NCBI GenBank assembly: GCA_021732145.1
Contig: JAKFVN010000028.1
Location: 1-48,217, forward strand
Origin: Alphaproteobacteria bacterium
GTDB taxonomy: Bacteria > Pseudomonadota > Alphaproteobacteria > UBA9219 > RGZA01
Direction of reading: 5' to 3'
Length of the DNA: 48,217 nt
The translations under genes and the position numbers were made by a program. Positions 1-7,614 of this stretch are shown piece by piece. The notes under the pieces were generated by a model. That model saw nothing but the letters and a program-made list of their open reading frames with translations, was not told where the DNA came from and searched no databases. Position 1 is the stretch's first letter. Each line of letters starts with the position of its first letter.

Positions 1-745
1 GAAAAGACTTGCGAAAATCCAATCCCTGTGACTGGCGTTTTGAGGCATCCAAACGAATGGTTGGCAAGTTTTCTTTTGCGATTAATAGTAAATCGGCAAC
101 GACCGCACCCTCTGATGATGGTTGCGTTGCATTAGCGGCCTGGTCTGGCGCTTTTGCTGGGGCATCTGCAACGGCATTCTTGCCGCCTGCATCGCTGTTG
201 TCTTCTTCATTGGCAACGGCTGTTTGTGCTTCAGCTTCAATCGAGGCCTTTACGTCAATTCCGGCAAGACCCGTATCAACCGTTGCTTTTGTGCCCAGCA
301 TTGGGGTTGCATCTGCGATGACATCGGCTGTCCCGTCTGTGCGCGCGACTTGCGCGCCGCCATCGTTATCGTCGCTGGCTTCCTTGGTTTTATCAGTCGC
401 GCCTTCCTTGACCTGCTTGGTATTTTCATGGCTTGGCGCGGCGATTTGCTTGGCTTCTGCCTCGCTGGCCGTTTTATCTTCATTGCCTGCCTTTGAAAGG
501 CTTTCATCCTTGCGTTCGGATTTGCGTGCTTGGCTATGGCTGTTTGAGCGCTGTAGGCTGTCATTCTTTACAGGCTCTGGATTATTTTCCTTTGCGGATG
601 TTGCAACTTTATCCATTCCATCAAAAATTTGCTTAAAGGCATCGGATGAACCAAAACTGTGGCGGGCTTTAAACGCGGCTTCCGCTGCATCCTGCTTAAG
701 GCTGATTTGATGCTGGGCTGCTGCTGTGTCGTTCAAAGAAACCAT
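1..745 (-). CDS. fliK: Flagellar hook-length control protein FliK, N-terminal part (cut by window edge)
   Basis: An open frame runs leftward from an ATG at 745 to the window edge without a stop, giving 248 residues of the N-terminus. The protein starts MVSLNDTAAAQHQ and is rich in Ala, Lys, Glu, Asp and Ser with no obvious fold, as FliK N-termini are; the conserved C-terminal domain would lie outside the window. The assignment rests on this composition and on position beside flgN/flgJ/flgI. FliK is a secreted molecular ruler that sets hook length and triggers the export switch at FlhB. A purine-rich AAAGGCGA precedes the start, and a sigma-54-type element lies at 802-817. It could instead be another disordered flagellar protein. 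Confidence 0.6.
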   Translation of the reverse strand, partial: MVSLNDTAAAQHQISLKQDAAEAAFKARHSFGSSDAFKQIFDGMDKVATSAKENNPEPVKNDSLQRSNSHSQARKSERKDESLSKAGNEDKTASEAEAKQIAAPSHENTKQVKEGATDKTKEASDDNDGGAQVARTDGTADVIADATPMLGTKATVDTGLAGIDVKASIEAEAQTAVANEEDNSDAGGKNAVADAPAKAPDQAANATQPSSEGAVVADLLLIAKENLPTIRLDASKRQSQGLDFRKSF

Positions 746-801
746 AATTTGCTATCGCCTTTATTTTTAGGCCGGAAGGCCTGGTCATCTCGTTGGGACT
801 T

Positions 802-817
802 TGCACACTTTGTGCCA
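802..817 (-). promoter_or_regulatory. Sigma-54-type promoter before fliK
   Basis: On the minus strand the sequence reads TGGCACA-AAGT-GTGCA, with GG and GC separated by exactly 10 bases as the -24/-12 rule requires. The expected start of transcription is near 791, about 45 bases before the fliK ATG. It differs from the consensus TGGCACG-N4-TTGCA at two non-invariant positions. Confidence 0.65.
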
Positions 818-924
818 AATGCCTTTTTTAGGAAAAGTTTTTTAAAACAATGCATTAGGCCCAGGCTTGGCAACAGACTCATCCGGCAAGGAATGCCAGA
901 TGCATGTCACTAGGCGGAATGCGC

Positions 925-1422
925 CTATATGCGTTGGTTGATGGAAACAGGGCGTGATTTTTGCGCCTCGGCCAGTGCCAATACGCCTCTGACAGAGTAG
1001 CCGCTTTCCTTATGCAAATCCTTGCGGATGTCATTGATGATGTATTTAAGGAAATGCTCATTAGCATGATGCGCAAAGCGCAGGGCATCAGCATTTTTTT
1101 GCGTTACTTCATCCAGTTTTTTGCCGGATGTGCGTAATTGCAATGCCTCTTCCTTGGGAAGGCATTCAAGCAGCGCCTTGTTCTCGGCAAAAACCTTCAT
1201 GGTCGATTGATAATCCATGGTCAATTCCTGTTTGCGGTGCAGATAAACCTCCTGCTTACTGTAATCCCGCGCGAGAAGAATGGGGGTTTCTTCTTCCATG
1301 ACATTTGATAATTCATGGATGATGTTAAACAGCTTCTTGGCTAATTCCCGTGCGGCAGCAATCGACATGGTCGCAGCAAGCTCTGGTGGCGAGGCTGGTT
1401 GCTGGGTTGTTTGCTGCATCAT
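925..1422 (-). CDS. flgN: FlgN-like flagellar chaperone
   Basis: A 165-residue, almost entirely helical protein. Residues about 25-150 match the FlgN pattern of long amphipathic helices with a conserved early acidic stretch (MEEETPILLARDY). FlgN-type proteins are cytosolic chaperones that bind the C-termini of hook-filament junction proteins FlgK and FlgL and deliver them to the export gate. Its start overlaps the stop of the flgJ-like gene (1419-1422, ATGA), so translation is probably coupled. It is the last gene of the flgI operon; fliK downstream appears to have its own promoter. The family call comes from the helical pattern and context, because FlgN sequences diverge strongly. Confidence 0.7.
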   Translation of the reverse strand: MMQQTTQQPASPPELAATMSIAAARELAKKLFNIIHELSNVMEEETPILLARDYSKQEVYLHRKQELTMDYQSTMKVFAENKALLECLPKEEALQLRTSGKKLDEVTQKNADALRFAHHANEHFLKYIINDIRKDLHKESGYSVRGVLALAEAQKSRPVSINQRI

Positions 1423-1751
1423 GTCTGCTTCTCCTGCATCTTGAGCATTTCGCGCTTAACCGCGTCTGCGATACCTAGACCGCCTGATTTTTGCAGCACT
1501 TTTCCGTATTCATTGATCAGCATGCTGCGATAGGTGTCTTCGGCTGAACCGCCGCCCATATAGCTGTCGCCGGTTACGCCGGCCCACATCGGTGCCAGCA
1601 TTTGCGATAGGAATACCGCCTCAAAATCAGCGGCGGCCTTTCCAGCTTCTTCTGGCGTAGCTTTTTTATTGCTGACCAGATTGCCTGCTGCCTGCGCGTC
1701 GGGAATGGCCGACGGGATATAAAGTTTGCTGCTGGTTAGCGCATCAAGCAT
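1419..1751 (-). CDS. flgJ: Rod-binding protein, FlgJ N-terminal domain only
   Basis: A 110-residue protein equivalent to the N-terminal rod-binding half of enterobacterial FlgJ. The signature region AADFEAVFLSQMLAPMW (residues about 40-56) and the helix EDTYRSMLINEYGKVL are typical. No muramidase domain is present, which is normal in alphaproteobacteria, where a separate lytic enzyme is assumed to open the peptidoglycan for the rod. The gene starts one base inside the flgI stop (TGATG at 1749-1753) and ends in a 4-base overlap with the flgN-like gene, so the three are translated as a unit. Confidence 0.88.
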   Translation of the reverse strand: MLDALTSSKLYIPSAIPDAQAAGNLVSNKKATPEEAGKAAADFEAVFLSQMLAPMWAGVTGDSYMGGGSAEDTYRSMLINEYGKVLQKSGGLGIADAVKREMLKMQEKQT

Positions 1752-2905
1752 CAGATGACCTGAATTTCTGCTTGCAATGCGCCAGCTGCTTTGATGGATT
1801 GAAGGATGGTAATCATATCGCGCGGGCCAATGCCGAGCGCGTTCAGGCTTTGCACCAGTTCCTGCAAGGTCACGCCCGGTGAAAACACGGCAAGCTTTTT
1901 GCCCTCGCCTTCGCTGATATCAATATCGGTTCTGGCAACCGTTTGCGTGGTGCCGTTCGATAGCGGGCCGGGTTGAGATACTTGCGGCGTTTCGGTGATG
2001 CGCACGGTTAGGTTGCCTTGTGCAATCGCTACGCGGCTGATACGCACATTGTCACCCATGATGATGACGCCGGATTGTTCATCAATCACAACCTTGGCAA
2101 CTTCATCTGGTATTACCTCAAGCTGTTCAATGCGCGTAATAAGCGTGACAAGCTTGTTTCTGCTCTTGTCGCCAATCGCCACGGTGACGTTGGAACGGTC
2201 AGATGCAACCGCAATCTCGCTTGCAAATTCCTTGTTCACGACATCTGCGATCCGCTTGGCGGTGGTGAAATCAGGATTATGCAAGTTCAGCCGCAGGTTG
2301 GGCATATCCGCCAGTTGGAAATTAATCTCGCGCTCAACTATTGCGCCGCTTGCAATGCGGCCGGTTGTTGGAACACCTTTGGTAACGGATGCCGCGCTGC
2401 CTGACGCAGTAAAACCGCCAATCACCAGTGACCCTTGTCCAACGGCATATACTTCGCCGTCGGCACCCATCAACGGTGTCACCAACAATGTGCCGCCTGA
2501 TAAATTTTTTGCATCGCCAAGGGTTGAAACCGTTACGTCAATACGTGTGCCTTGCGCGGAAAATGGCGGCAAGGTTGCGGTGACCATCACGGCTGCGACG
2601 TTTTTGGTTTTAAGCATATCGCCGCGCGTATTAATACCAAGGCGTTCCAGCATGCCAACCAGGCTTTTTGCGGTGAACGGTGAATTGTTCAGGGTATCGC
2701 CTGTTCCGTTCAAGCCAACCACCAATCCGTAACCCACCAGCATATTGTCACGAACACCATCAATATCGACGATATCCTTGATGCGAACCGTGTTTGCCTG
2801 TGCCACGCCCGGGCAAAGCAATGCTGCCAGCATCACGGTGCACATAAGTGCCTGGGCAATCATTGCTTGCTTTTTCGTGCCGCGCTGAATGATTGGTTGA
2901 ATCAT
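1751..2905 (-). CDS. flgI: Flagellar P-ring protein FlgI
   Basis: FlgI assembles the periplasmic P-ring around the rod in the peptidoglycan layer. The 384-residue product has a signal peptide (residues 1-37, ending GVAQA) and then the family opening VRIKDIVDIDGVRDN with the block LVGYGLVVGLNGTGD. The C-terminus LVQSLNALGIGPRDMITILQSIKAAGAL is also diagnostic. I chose ATG 2905 over an in-frame start at 2950: AAGGAG lies just before 2905, while 2950 lies in the sigma-54 element at 2934-2949. It heads the operon flgI-flgJ-flgN and diverges from fliX, an arrangement also known in Caulobacter. Confidence 0.97.
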   Translation of the reverse strand: MIQPIIQRGTKKQAMIAQALMCTVMLAALLCPGVAQANTVRIKDIVDIDGVRDNMLVGYGLVVGLNGTGDTLNNSPFTAKSLVGMLERLGINTRGDMLKTKNVAAVMVTATLPPFSAQGTRIDVTVSTLGDAKNLSGGTLLVTPLMGADGEVYAVGQGSLVIGGFTASGSAASVTKGVPTTGRIASGAIVEREINFQLADMPNLRLNLHNPDFTTAKRIADVVNKEFASEIAVASDRSNVTVAIGDKSRNKLVTLITRIEQLEVIPDEVAKVVIDEQSGVIIMGDNVRISRVAIAQGNLTVRITETPQVSQPGPLSNGTTQTVARTDIDISEGEGKKLAVFSPGVTLQELVQSLNALGIGPRDMITILQSIKAAGALQAEIQVI

Positions 2906-2933
2906 AATAAGCTCCTTCTCCAACCCTTCACTA

Positions 2934-2949
2934 TGCGAAACGCGTGCCA
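2934..2949 (-). promoter_or_regulatory. Sigma-54-type promoter before flgI
   Basis: The minus strand reads TGGCACG-CGTT-TCGCA with the invariant GG-N10-GC spacing. The -24 half is a perfect consensus and the -12 half has one mismatch. Predicted transcription start is near 2924, leaving a leader of about 19 bases that contains the AAGGAG ribosome binding site. This is the best sigma-54 match in the window. Confidence 0.75.
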
Positions 2950-3129
2950 AGTTGCGTTGTTTTTAACTTATTGAAATATAACAGAAAAATAGCAAAACAC
3001 GGTCGTTACGAAAACGCAAATAATCAACGAATGGGTAAGTAATGCCGTGCAGCGTTTGTTGCTTTTCCTGATATTTTTCTATTTGTTCTGCGCTTACTGT
3101 TGCTGTTTTGCGTGGGCACAGCTTTTTCA

Positions 3130-3168
3130 TTAACTGGCCTTTAAGAGGCATCCCGCAAAGTGCTATAG
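3130..3168 (+). promoter_or_regulatory. CtrA box with -10 element before fliX
   Basis: TTAA-CTGGCCT-TTAA (3130-3144) is a perfect TTAA-N7-TTAA CtrA box. A -10-like CTATAG follows at 3163-3168, so the box overlaps the -35 position, as in class II flagellar promoters of Caulobacter. A weak GG-N10-GC pattern also falls in the box (3136-3149), but its -12 half is poor. Confidence 0.7.
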
Positions 3169-3221
3169 TAAGTTCCGTGGTCGAATTTGTGACCGAACAT
3201 TTTTTTCTAAGGCATGCGCAA

Positions 3222-3641
3222 TTGATCAATAAAGTTGATGGGCCTGGCGGCGTACGCGGAACACAACCGGTGCGCAAAGCTGGTAAAGCAGAAAAATCAG
3301 GCGGCGCGAATTTCTCATCACACCTTGATGAGGCAAGCAGCGCGCATGGTGTTGGCGGCGCATCCGGCATTGGCGGCGTTAGCGCACTAATTGGCTTGCA
3401 GGAAGTGGATGATGCAACCCAGCGCGAGTCAAAAGGAAAGAAGCGTGCCCAGGCATTGCTCGATGAAATGGATGATTTGCGTCTGGCGCTCGCATGCGGC
3501 ACGCTGACGCGTGCACAGCTGCTAAGGCTGTCTGCTGCTATTCAAAGCGAAAAGGTCAAAGCCGATGATCCGGGCCTTAACCAGATTCTTGACGATGTTG
3601 ACCTGCGAGCAAGAGTCGAGCTCGCCAAATATGGCTTTTAA
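3222..3641 (+). CDS. fliX: Flagellar assembly regulator FliX
   Basis: FliX is an alphaproteobacterial protein that in Caulobacter binds the sigma-54 activator FlbD and couples early basal-body assembly to later flagellar transcription. The product has the family layout: a Gly/Ala-rich N-terminus (KVDGPGGVRGTQP), the block LIGLQEVDDATQ, a helix RAQALLDEMDDLRLALACG, and the C-terminal ILDDVDLRARVELAKYGF. I use the TTG at 3222, preceded by AAGG at 3209-3212, which gives 139 residues, close to the family length. The ATG at 3108 would add 38 residues and place the CtrA promoter inside the gene. It is divergent from flgI and followed by dksA. Confidence 0.88.
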   Translation: MINKVDGPGGVRGTQPVRKAGKAEKSGGANFSSHLDEASSAHGVGGASGIGGVSALIGLQEVDDATQRESKGKKRAQALLDEMDDLRLALACGTLTRAQLLRLSAAIQSEKVKADDPGLNQILDDVDLRARVELAKYGF

Positions 3642-3664
3642 GGCCCAATTATTATAAGCGTATT

Positions 3665-3677
3665 ATGCAAATTGCAT
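3665..3677. repeat. 13-bp palindrome between fliX and dksA
   Basis: ATGCAA-A-TTGCAT is a perfect inverted repeat in the 110-bp gap between fliX and dksA. It could be an operator or chance in AT-rich DNA. The 8-mer TTAACCAT, described as a CtrA half-site in Caulobacter, occurs further on at 3730-3737, just before the dksA ribosome binding site. Confidence 0.3.
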
Positions 3678-3751
3678 CTAAATAGTTGCAAAACGGACAA
3701 AATCCCGCCAAGAAAGTCACCTATCCTTATTAACCATCAGGAGCGGATTTA

Positions 3752-4174
3752 ATGAGTTCAGTTACCCTTCCACCCGATTACAAGCCAACTGAAAAAGAAA
3801 AATACATGAATCCTGTCATGCTGGAATATTTCCGCCAGAAGCTTGTGAAATGGAAAGCCGAATTATTGCAGGAATCCTCATCAACGCTTAAAGATTTGCA
3901 GGAAGATGGCGGCATGCAGGAACCTGATATTGCAGACCGCGCAACATTGGAAACCGACAAGTCGCTGGAATTCCGCACCCGTGACCGTGAACGCAAGCTG
4001 ATCAATAAAATTGAAGAAGCGCTTCGCCGTATTGATGAAAACACCTATGGCTATTGCGAAGAAACGGGAGAGCCGATTGGCATCAAGCGCCTTGAAGCGC
4101 GTGCCGTTGCAACGCTTTCGGTTGAAGCGCAAGAACGCCATGAACGGGTTGAGCGCACGCAACGTGATGAATAA
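3752..4174 (+). CDS. dksA: RNA polymerase-binding transcription factor DksA, single-cysteine form
   Basis: DksA binds in the secondary channel of RNA polymerase and works with ppGpp to adjust promoter activity in starvation. The 140-residue protein has an N-terminal coiled coil with the tip motif PDIADRA (D59 and D62, the catalytic acidic pair) and a C-terminal YGYCEETGEPIG and RLEARAVATLS block. Only one of the four zinc-binding cysteines (C102) is kept; the others are T, absent, or replaced. Such reduced zinc fingers are common in alphaproteobacteria. ATG 3752 is preceded by AGGAGCGG. The gene follows fliX on the same strand after 110 bases. Confidence 0.95.
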   Translation: MSSVTLPPDYKPTEKEKYMNPVMLEYFRQKLVKWKAELLQESSSTLKDLQEDGGMQEPDIADRATLETDKSLEFRTRDRERKLINKIEEALRRIDENTYGYCEETGEPIGIKRLEARAVATLSVEAQERHERVERTQRDE

Positions 4175-4206
4175 TGGGTGTGATGAGTAGTTAAAAGAGA
4201 ACTGGA

Positions 4207-4956
4207 ATGGCGCCTAGAAACATTATTCTGTTATTTTTATCGTTATGTTTAATCGCAGGCATGAGTACTGCCTATGCGCAGTCCCAAGGGACAGTAGCTA
4301 CCCCACCCGATGCATCGCCGCGCAATTCCGTGTTGACGAATACCAAGGCGCTGCCCTTGCCGGAACAGCCGCCACCAGCCCCGAAATCGGAGCCAAAGCC
4401 CAAAAGCAATGATGTGGCCAACCCCGCCAAGAAAATTTACGTCGCGCCGGAATTATCCGACCGCCCCAATCCAGCCAGCAATATCATTCTCCCGCCGCTT
4501 TATGGCTGGAGCCGTGTGGTAATTAAAGATTTGAAGATGCCCGATGAAGGCCTCGTCACCGATTGCGGCATGAAAAAAGACATGATTTTCCATTTCTTCG
4601 TCGAGCGTCTGCGCGAAGGCGGCATTCCGCTGGTGAACGAAGCGCAAAACGACACGCTGCTTTCCGATGTGGTGACCGTAGAAGCCGAACCACAAATTAT
4701 TTCCATGCAGGATTTGGTGATTAACTGCATTTCATGGATTCAATACAAGGTATCGGTGCAATACACCTTCCGCGTTCCGCCGCTAATGTATCGCCGCAAG
4801 GTACCGATTATGCTGTGGTATGACGGCATGATGGTGTCGTCTGCCAAGTCAACGCATAATGGCGCGCTGATTAACGGCTTCATCGATTTGGCGATGCGGT
4901 TCAGAAATGCGTGGGATAAGCAACACGCATCCGTTGACCCCGAAACGCTTAAGTAA
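4207..4956 (+). CDS. Exported protein of unknown function, downstream of dksA
   Basis: A 249-residue protein not assigned to a named family. Residues 1-25 form a signal peptide ending TAYAQ. Residues about 30-75 are a Pro/Lys-rich linker of the kind that spans the periplasm or a wall layer. The rest is a compact domain with two cysteines (in VTDCGMKKD and VINCISW) that could form a disulfide once exported, and a hydrophobic run VPIMLWYDGMMV. It starts 32 bases after dksA with an AGAGAAC ribosome binding site and faces the flgH operon, so it may belong to the fliX-dksA unit. A role at the basal body is only a guess from position. Confidence 0.75.
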   Translation: MAPRNIILLFLSLCLIAGMSTAYAQSQGTVATPPDASPRNSVLTNTKALPLPEQPPPAPKSEPKPKSNDVANPAKKIYVAPELSDRPNPASNIILPPLYGWSRVVIKDLKMPDEGLVTDCGMKKDMIFHFFVERLREGGIPLVNEAQNDTLLSDVVTVEAEPQIISMQDLVINCISWIQYKVSVQYTFRVPPLMYRRKVPIMLWYDGMMVSSAKSTHNGALINGFIDLAMRFRNAWDKQHASVDPETLK

Positions 4957-4976
4957 TTTTTTTTGCGCGATGCTTC

Positions 4977-4992
4977 TGCGCCTGACGGCGCA
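4977..4992. other. Short GC hairpin between convergent genes
   Basis: TGCGCC-TGAC-GGCGCA is a perfect 6-bp stem with a tetraloop between the exported-protein gene and flgH. Neither side has a downstream T-run, so it is not a standard intrinsic terminator, though it sits where both transcripts should end. Confidence 0.3.
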
Positions 4993-5034
4993 ACCAGCCC
5001 TGCTTAAGTATTACTGAGCGAATGGCAAATTAAA

Positions 5035-5802
5035 CTAGAACGGGAAGATGATATCGATCAACTGCGAGCCATAGCGTGCTTGCTGCACATCCATCAACTG
5101 GCCGCGGCCGCCGTATGAAATACGTGCTTCGGCAATCTGGTCGTAATTGATGGCGTTTTGTGAACTGATATCTTCCGGGCGAATAACGCCGGTGACTTTC
5201 AATTCACGCATATCGTAATTCACAACCATTTCCTGCTTGCCGGCAATCACCAGATTGCCGTTTGGCAATACCTGGGTCACAACGGCAGCAACGCGCATGT
5301 TCACGGTATCGGTGCGCGTCATTTCGCCTTTGCCATCTTGCTGGGTCTTGCCCTTGATGTTCAAAAGGCTGGTCGGATCAACCGCTTCCGGCAAGTATTT
5401 ATGCAGCTTGGTTTCAAAGCCAAGGATTTTTGGCGCGCTGTCATCTTCATTCGTGGTGCGTGAACGCTTGGTTTCGTTCTTGAATTCGGCCTTATCCGCA
5501 ACCTGAATAATCACGGTCAGAATATCGCCCACCTTGCCAGCGCGCTGGTCTTTCAGGAATTGGCGCGCGCCGGATTGCCACAGGGAATTAGCCTGATGCC
5601 TATATTCTTCCCTTAGCGGCATTGGGAATGAAACGGGTTCTGGCCCGGCAAGCTTGGATGGGTTTTCAACAGAGCTCAATGCGGGCGCTTGGCCCAGTTC
5701 AGACAGGCGCTGCCCCGCATTGCATGCACCAAGGCTTACCAGCGCGCTGGTAAGCATGACCATTTTGATGAATGTCATCCTATTAACAATGCATGCTTTC
5801 AT
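5035..5802 (-). CDS. flgH: Flagellar L-ring lipoprotein FlgH
   Basis: FlgH forms the outer-membrane L-ring through which the rod passes. The 255-residue protein has a lipobox LGAC with Cys27 as the lipidation site, then SLWQSGARQFLKDQRAGKVGDILTVIIQ, the most conserved block of the family, and the C-terminus ISYGGRGQLMDVQQARYGSQ. The ATG at 5802 has GAGGAG 7 bases upstream, so it is preferred to internal Met9. It is the last gene of flgF-flgG-flgA-flgH, beginning 24 bases after the flgA stop; P-ring flgI lies in a separate operon. Confidence 0.97.
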   Translation of the reverse strand: MKACIVNRMTFIKMVMLTSALVSLGACNAGQRLSELGQAPALSSVENPSKLAGPEPVSFPMPLREEYRHQANSLWQSGARQFLKDQRAGKVGDILTVIIQVADKAEFKNETKRSRTTNEDDSAPKILGFETKLHKYLPEAVDPTSLLNIKGKTQQDGKGEMTRTDTVNMRVAAVVTQVLPNGNLVIAGKQEMVVNYDMRELKVTGVIRPEDISSQNAINYDQIAEARISYGGRGQLMDVQQARYGSQLIDIIFPF

Positions 5803-5826
5803 GTGCTGCTCCTCAAAACCTTTTTT

Positions 5827-6792
5827 CTATTTTGCTGCTACCTTGCTCAATAATTCGCGCGGCGTTACTGAAACTTTTCCGCTGCCAACGACTACGGCGT
5901 CTATCGCGCGGTTGCTTTGCGTGTTGATGACTTGAATGGTGTCGCCCATCGCGCCATCGGCCATGGCGCGGCCCTGGGCGCTTAAGGTCATGTTGGGTGT
6001 TTCAACCGCGATGGTGATAAGCGTGCCCTTCAGAACTATTTTTGCGCCGCGCAAATCGCGCATGCGTAATACGCTGCCAACCGTCAAGGTGCGGCGGCTT
6101 TCTACATTCACCAGGCGCGAAGGATCGGTCACAGCATCTGCGCCAGCCTTATCGACAGCAACACGCGACCATTCGACATCATGTTCACCGACCACATCGC
6201 CGCTTGTAACGCTGCGATTAAGAATGGCGACCTGCACCATCAGCATGGCGCGGCCTGTTACCTTGACGACTTCAGCGTCAGATGAGCCTGCGCGGTCAAC
6301 AATCAGGTTGGTTTCGAAACGGCTTTTAATCGGGTCGTATTTGATTTCCGAAAAGCGATAGCTAAGCGGTTCGCTTTTGGCACGGTGGATTTCCAGTGAC
6401 TGATTATCAAGCGCAATATCCAAATCCTTGGATGGAACAGCCTTGGCAATTTCGGCGGCAACCAGTTCATTGATTTTTGCCGAGTTCAGCGCATTGCTGT
6501 CGCGGGTCACAACCACGCGCACATAATTGTCTTCCGCTTTCCATTCAAACTTGCTGGAACGGGCAATCTGGTTAAGTGCCGTTACATCATAGGCGGTTTT
6601 CATGCCTGGCGCTGGCGCTTCGGCAACAATCATGCCTGCCTTATCGCCGGCATTCAAAAACAAATCCCCCAGCGTCACATGGCTGCCTGCTAAAAGAACC
6701 TCGCCGCGCGTTGTAGCAGCTTGGCATGGTGCGGCCATGCTAACGGCCCAACTTGCGGCGAGGAGGAGGAGGAGCTTTTTGGCGCTAGTCAT
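5827..6792 (-). CDS. flgA: P-ring assembly chaperone FlgA
   Basis: FlgA is a periplasmic chaperone for P-ring polymerisation. The 321-residue product has a signal peptide (residues 1-26, ending PCQAA), a variable N-terminal half, and a C-terminal SAF-type domain from about 190 on: NRSVTSGDVVGEHDVEW, SRRTLTVGSVLRMRDLR and GDTIQVINTQSNRAIDAVVVGSGKV. The C-terminal motif is the strongest evidence, since FlgA N-termini vary. It is longer than the enterobacterial protein, as in other alphaproteobacteria. It follows flgG by 21 bases and has AGGAA upstream of ATG 6792. Confidence 0.93.
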   Translation of the reverse strand: MTSAKKLLLLLAASWAVSMAAPCQAATTRGEVLLAGSHVTLGDLFLNAGDKAGMIVAEAPAPGMKTAYDVTALNQIARSSKFEWKAEDNYVRVVVTRDSNALNSAKINELVAAEIAKAVPSKDLDIALDNQSLEIHRAKSEPLSYRFSEIKYDPIKSRFETNLIVDRAGSSDAEVVKVTGRAMLMVQVAILNRSVTSGDVVGEHDVEWSRVAVDKAGADAVTDPSRLVNVESRRTLTVGSVLRMRDLRGAKIVLKGTLITIAVETPNMTLSAQGRAMADGAMGDTIQVINTQSNRAIDAVVVGSGKVSVTPRELLSKVAAK

Positions 6793-6813
6793 TTATGAAT
6801 TCCTGTTTCCTGG

Positions 6814-7599
6814 TTAGCGGAGCTGGCTGACGGTGCTGAGCATTTCATCCGACGCTTTAATCACGCGGGAATTCATTTCATAAGCGCGCTGCGCGGTAAT
6901 CAGGCTGGTGATTTCCGAAACAACATTCACGTTTGAGTTTTCAATGGATCCCTGGCGTACTTCGCCAAAACCGGTTGATGCGGGCGCGCCAGTGGTTGGT
7001 GTGCCGGATGCCGGGGATTCGCGCAGGAGATTATTGCCAATCGCTTCCAGCCCCGCCGGATTCACAAAGGTTACAAGCTGTAGCTGGCCAACATTGGTCA
7101 AGGAGGTGGTGCCGTCTTGTTTTACCAATACTTCACCGCTGGAATTGATGGTCACGTCAATCGCCCTGCTTGGAATGGCAATCGATGGCTGAATGGGATA
7201 GCCATCGGCATTTACGATCACGCCATCCGCATTAAGCTGCATGGATCCCGCGCGCGTATAGGCAGTGGTGCCATCTGGCAATTGAACCTGGAAAAAGCCG
7301 CGGCCGCTTATGGATATATCGAGAGGATTATCGGTAATTGTCACATTGCCCTGTGAATTGATGCGGTACACGGCGGCAGGGCGAACGCCCATGCCCACTT
7401 GAATGCCGGTTGGCACAATGTTGCCAGCGTCAGTTGAAGTGGAACCGGGGCGGCGGATATTGTCATAAATCATGTCCTGGAATTCGGCGCGTTGGCGTTT
7501 GAATCCGCTTGTTGAAATGTTGGCGATGTTATTGGAAATGACCTCCACATTCAGTTCCTGTGCCTGCATCCCCGTTGCACCAATAAGCATACTACGCAT
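6814..7599 (-). CDS. flgG: Flagellar distal rod protein FlgG
   Basis: FlgG polymerises into the distal rod that crosses the peptidoglycan and outer rings. The 261-residue protein has the family N-terminus MRSMLIGATGMQAQELNVE with VISNNIANISTSGFKRQRAEF, a central GRGFFQVQLPDGTTAYTRAGS block, and the coiled-coil C-terminus NVNVVSEITSLITAQRAYEMNSRVI. Length is normal for the family. ATG 7599 is preceded by AAGGAG. It sits 15 bases behind flgF, its proximal-rod partner. Confidence 0.98.
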   Translation of the reverse strand: MRSMLIGATGMQAQELNVEVISNNIANISTSGFKRQRAEFQDMIYDNIRRPGSTSTDAGNIVPTGIQVGMGVRPAAVYRINSQGNVTITDNPLDISISGRGFFQVQLPDGTTAYTRAGSMQLNADGVIVNADGYPIQPSIAIPSRAIDVTINSSGEVLVKQDGTTSLTNVGQLQLVTFVNPAGLEAIGNNLLRESPASGTPTTGAPASTGFGEVRQGSIENSNVNVVSEITSLITAQRAYEMNSRVIKASDEMLSTVSQLR

Positions 7600-7614
7600 G
7601 GTTCTTCTCCTTAG

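Noticed and set aside
9-710. Plus-strand open frame of 233 codons at the left edge
   Set aside because: It is the shadow of the fliK frame on the opposite strand; the minus frame has a start with purine-rich leader, a promoter, and flagellar neighbours.
1995-2732. Plus-strand frame of 245 codons inside flgI
   Set aside because: Shadow of flgI; no start signal and Ser/Thr-biased composition.
3136-3149. GG-N10-GC pattern as a sigma-54 promoter of fliX
   Set aside because: The -12 half (AGGCA) is poor and the whole lies inside a perfect CtrA box, which explains the sequence better.
2963-3502. Minus-strand frame of 179 codons over fliX
   Set aside because: Its product is low complexity and has no family features, while the plus strand encodes FliX with its conserved blocks.
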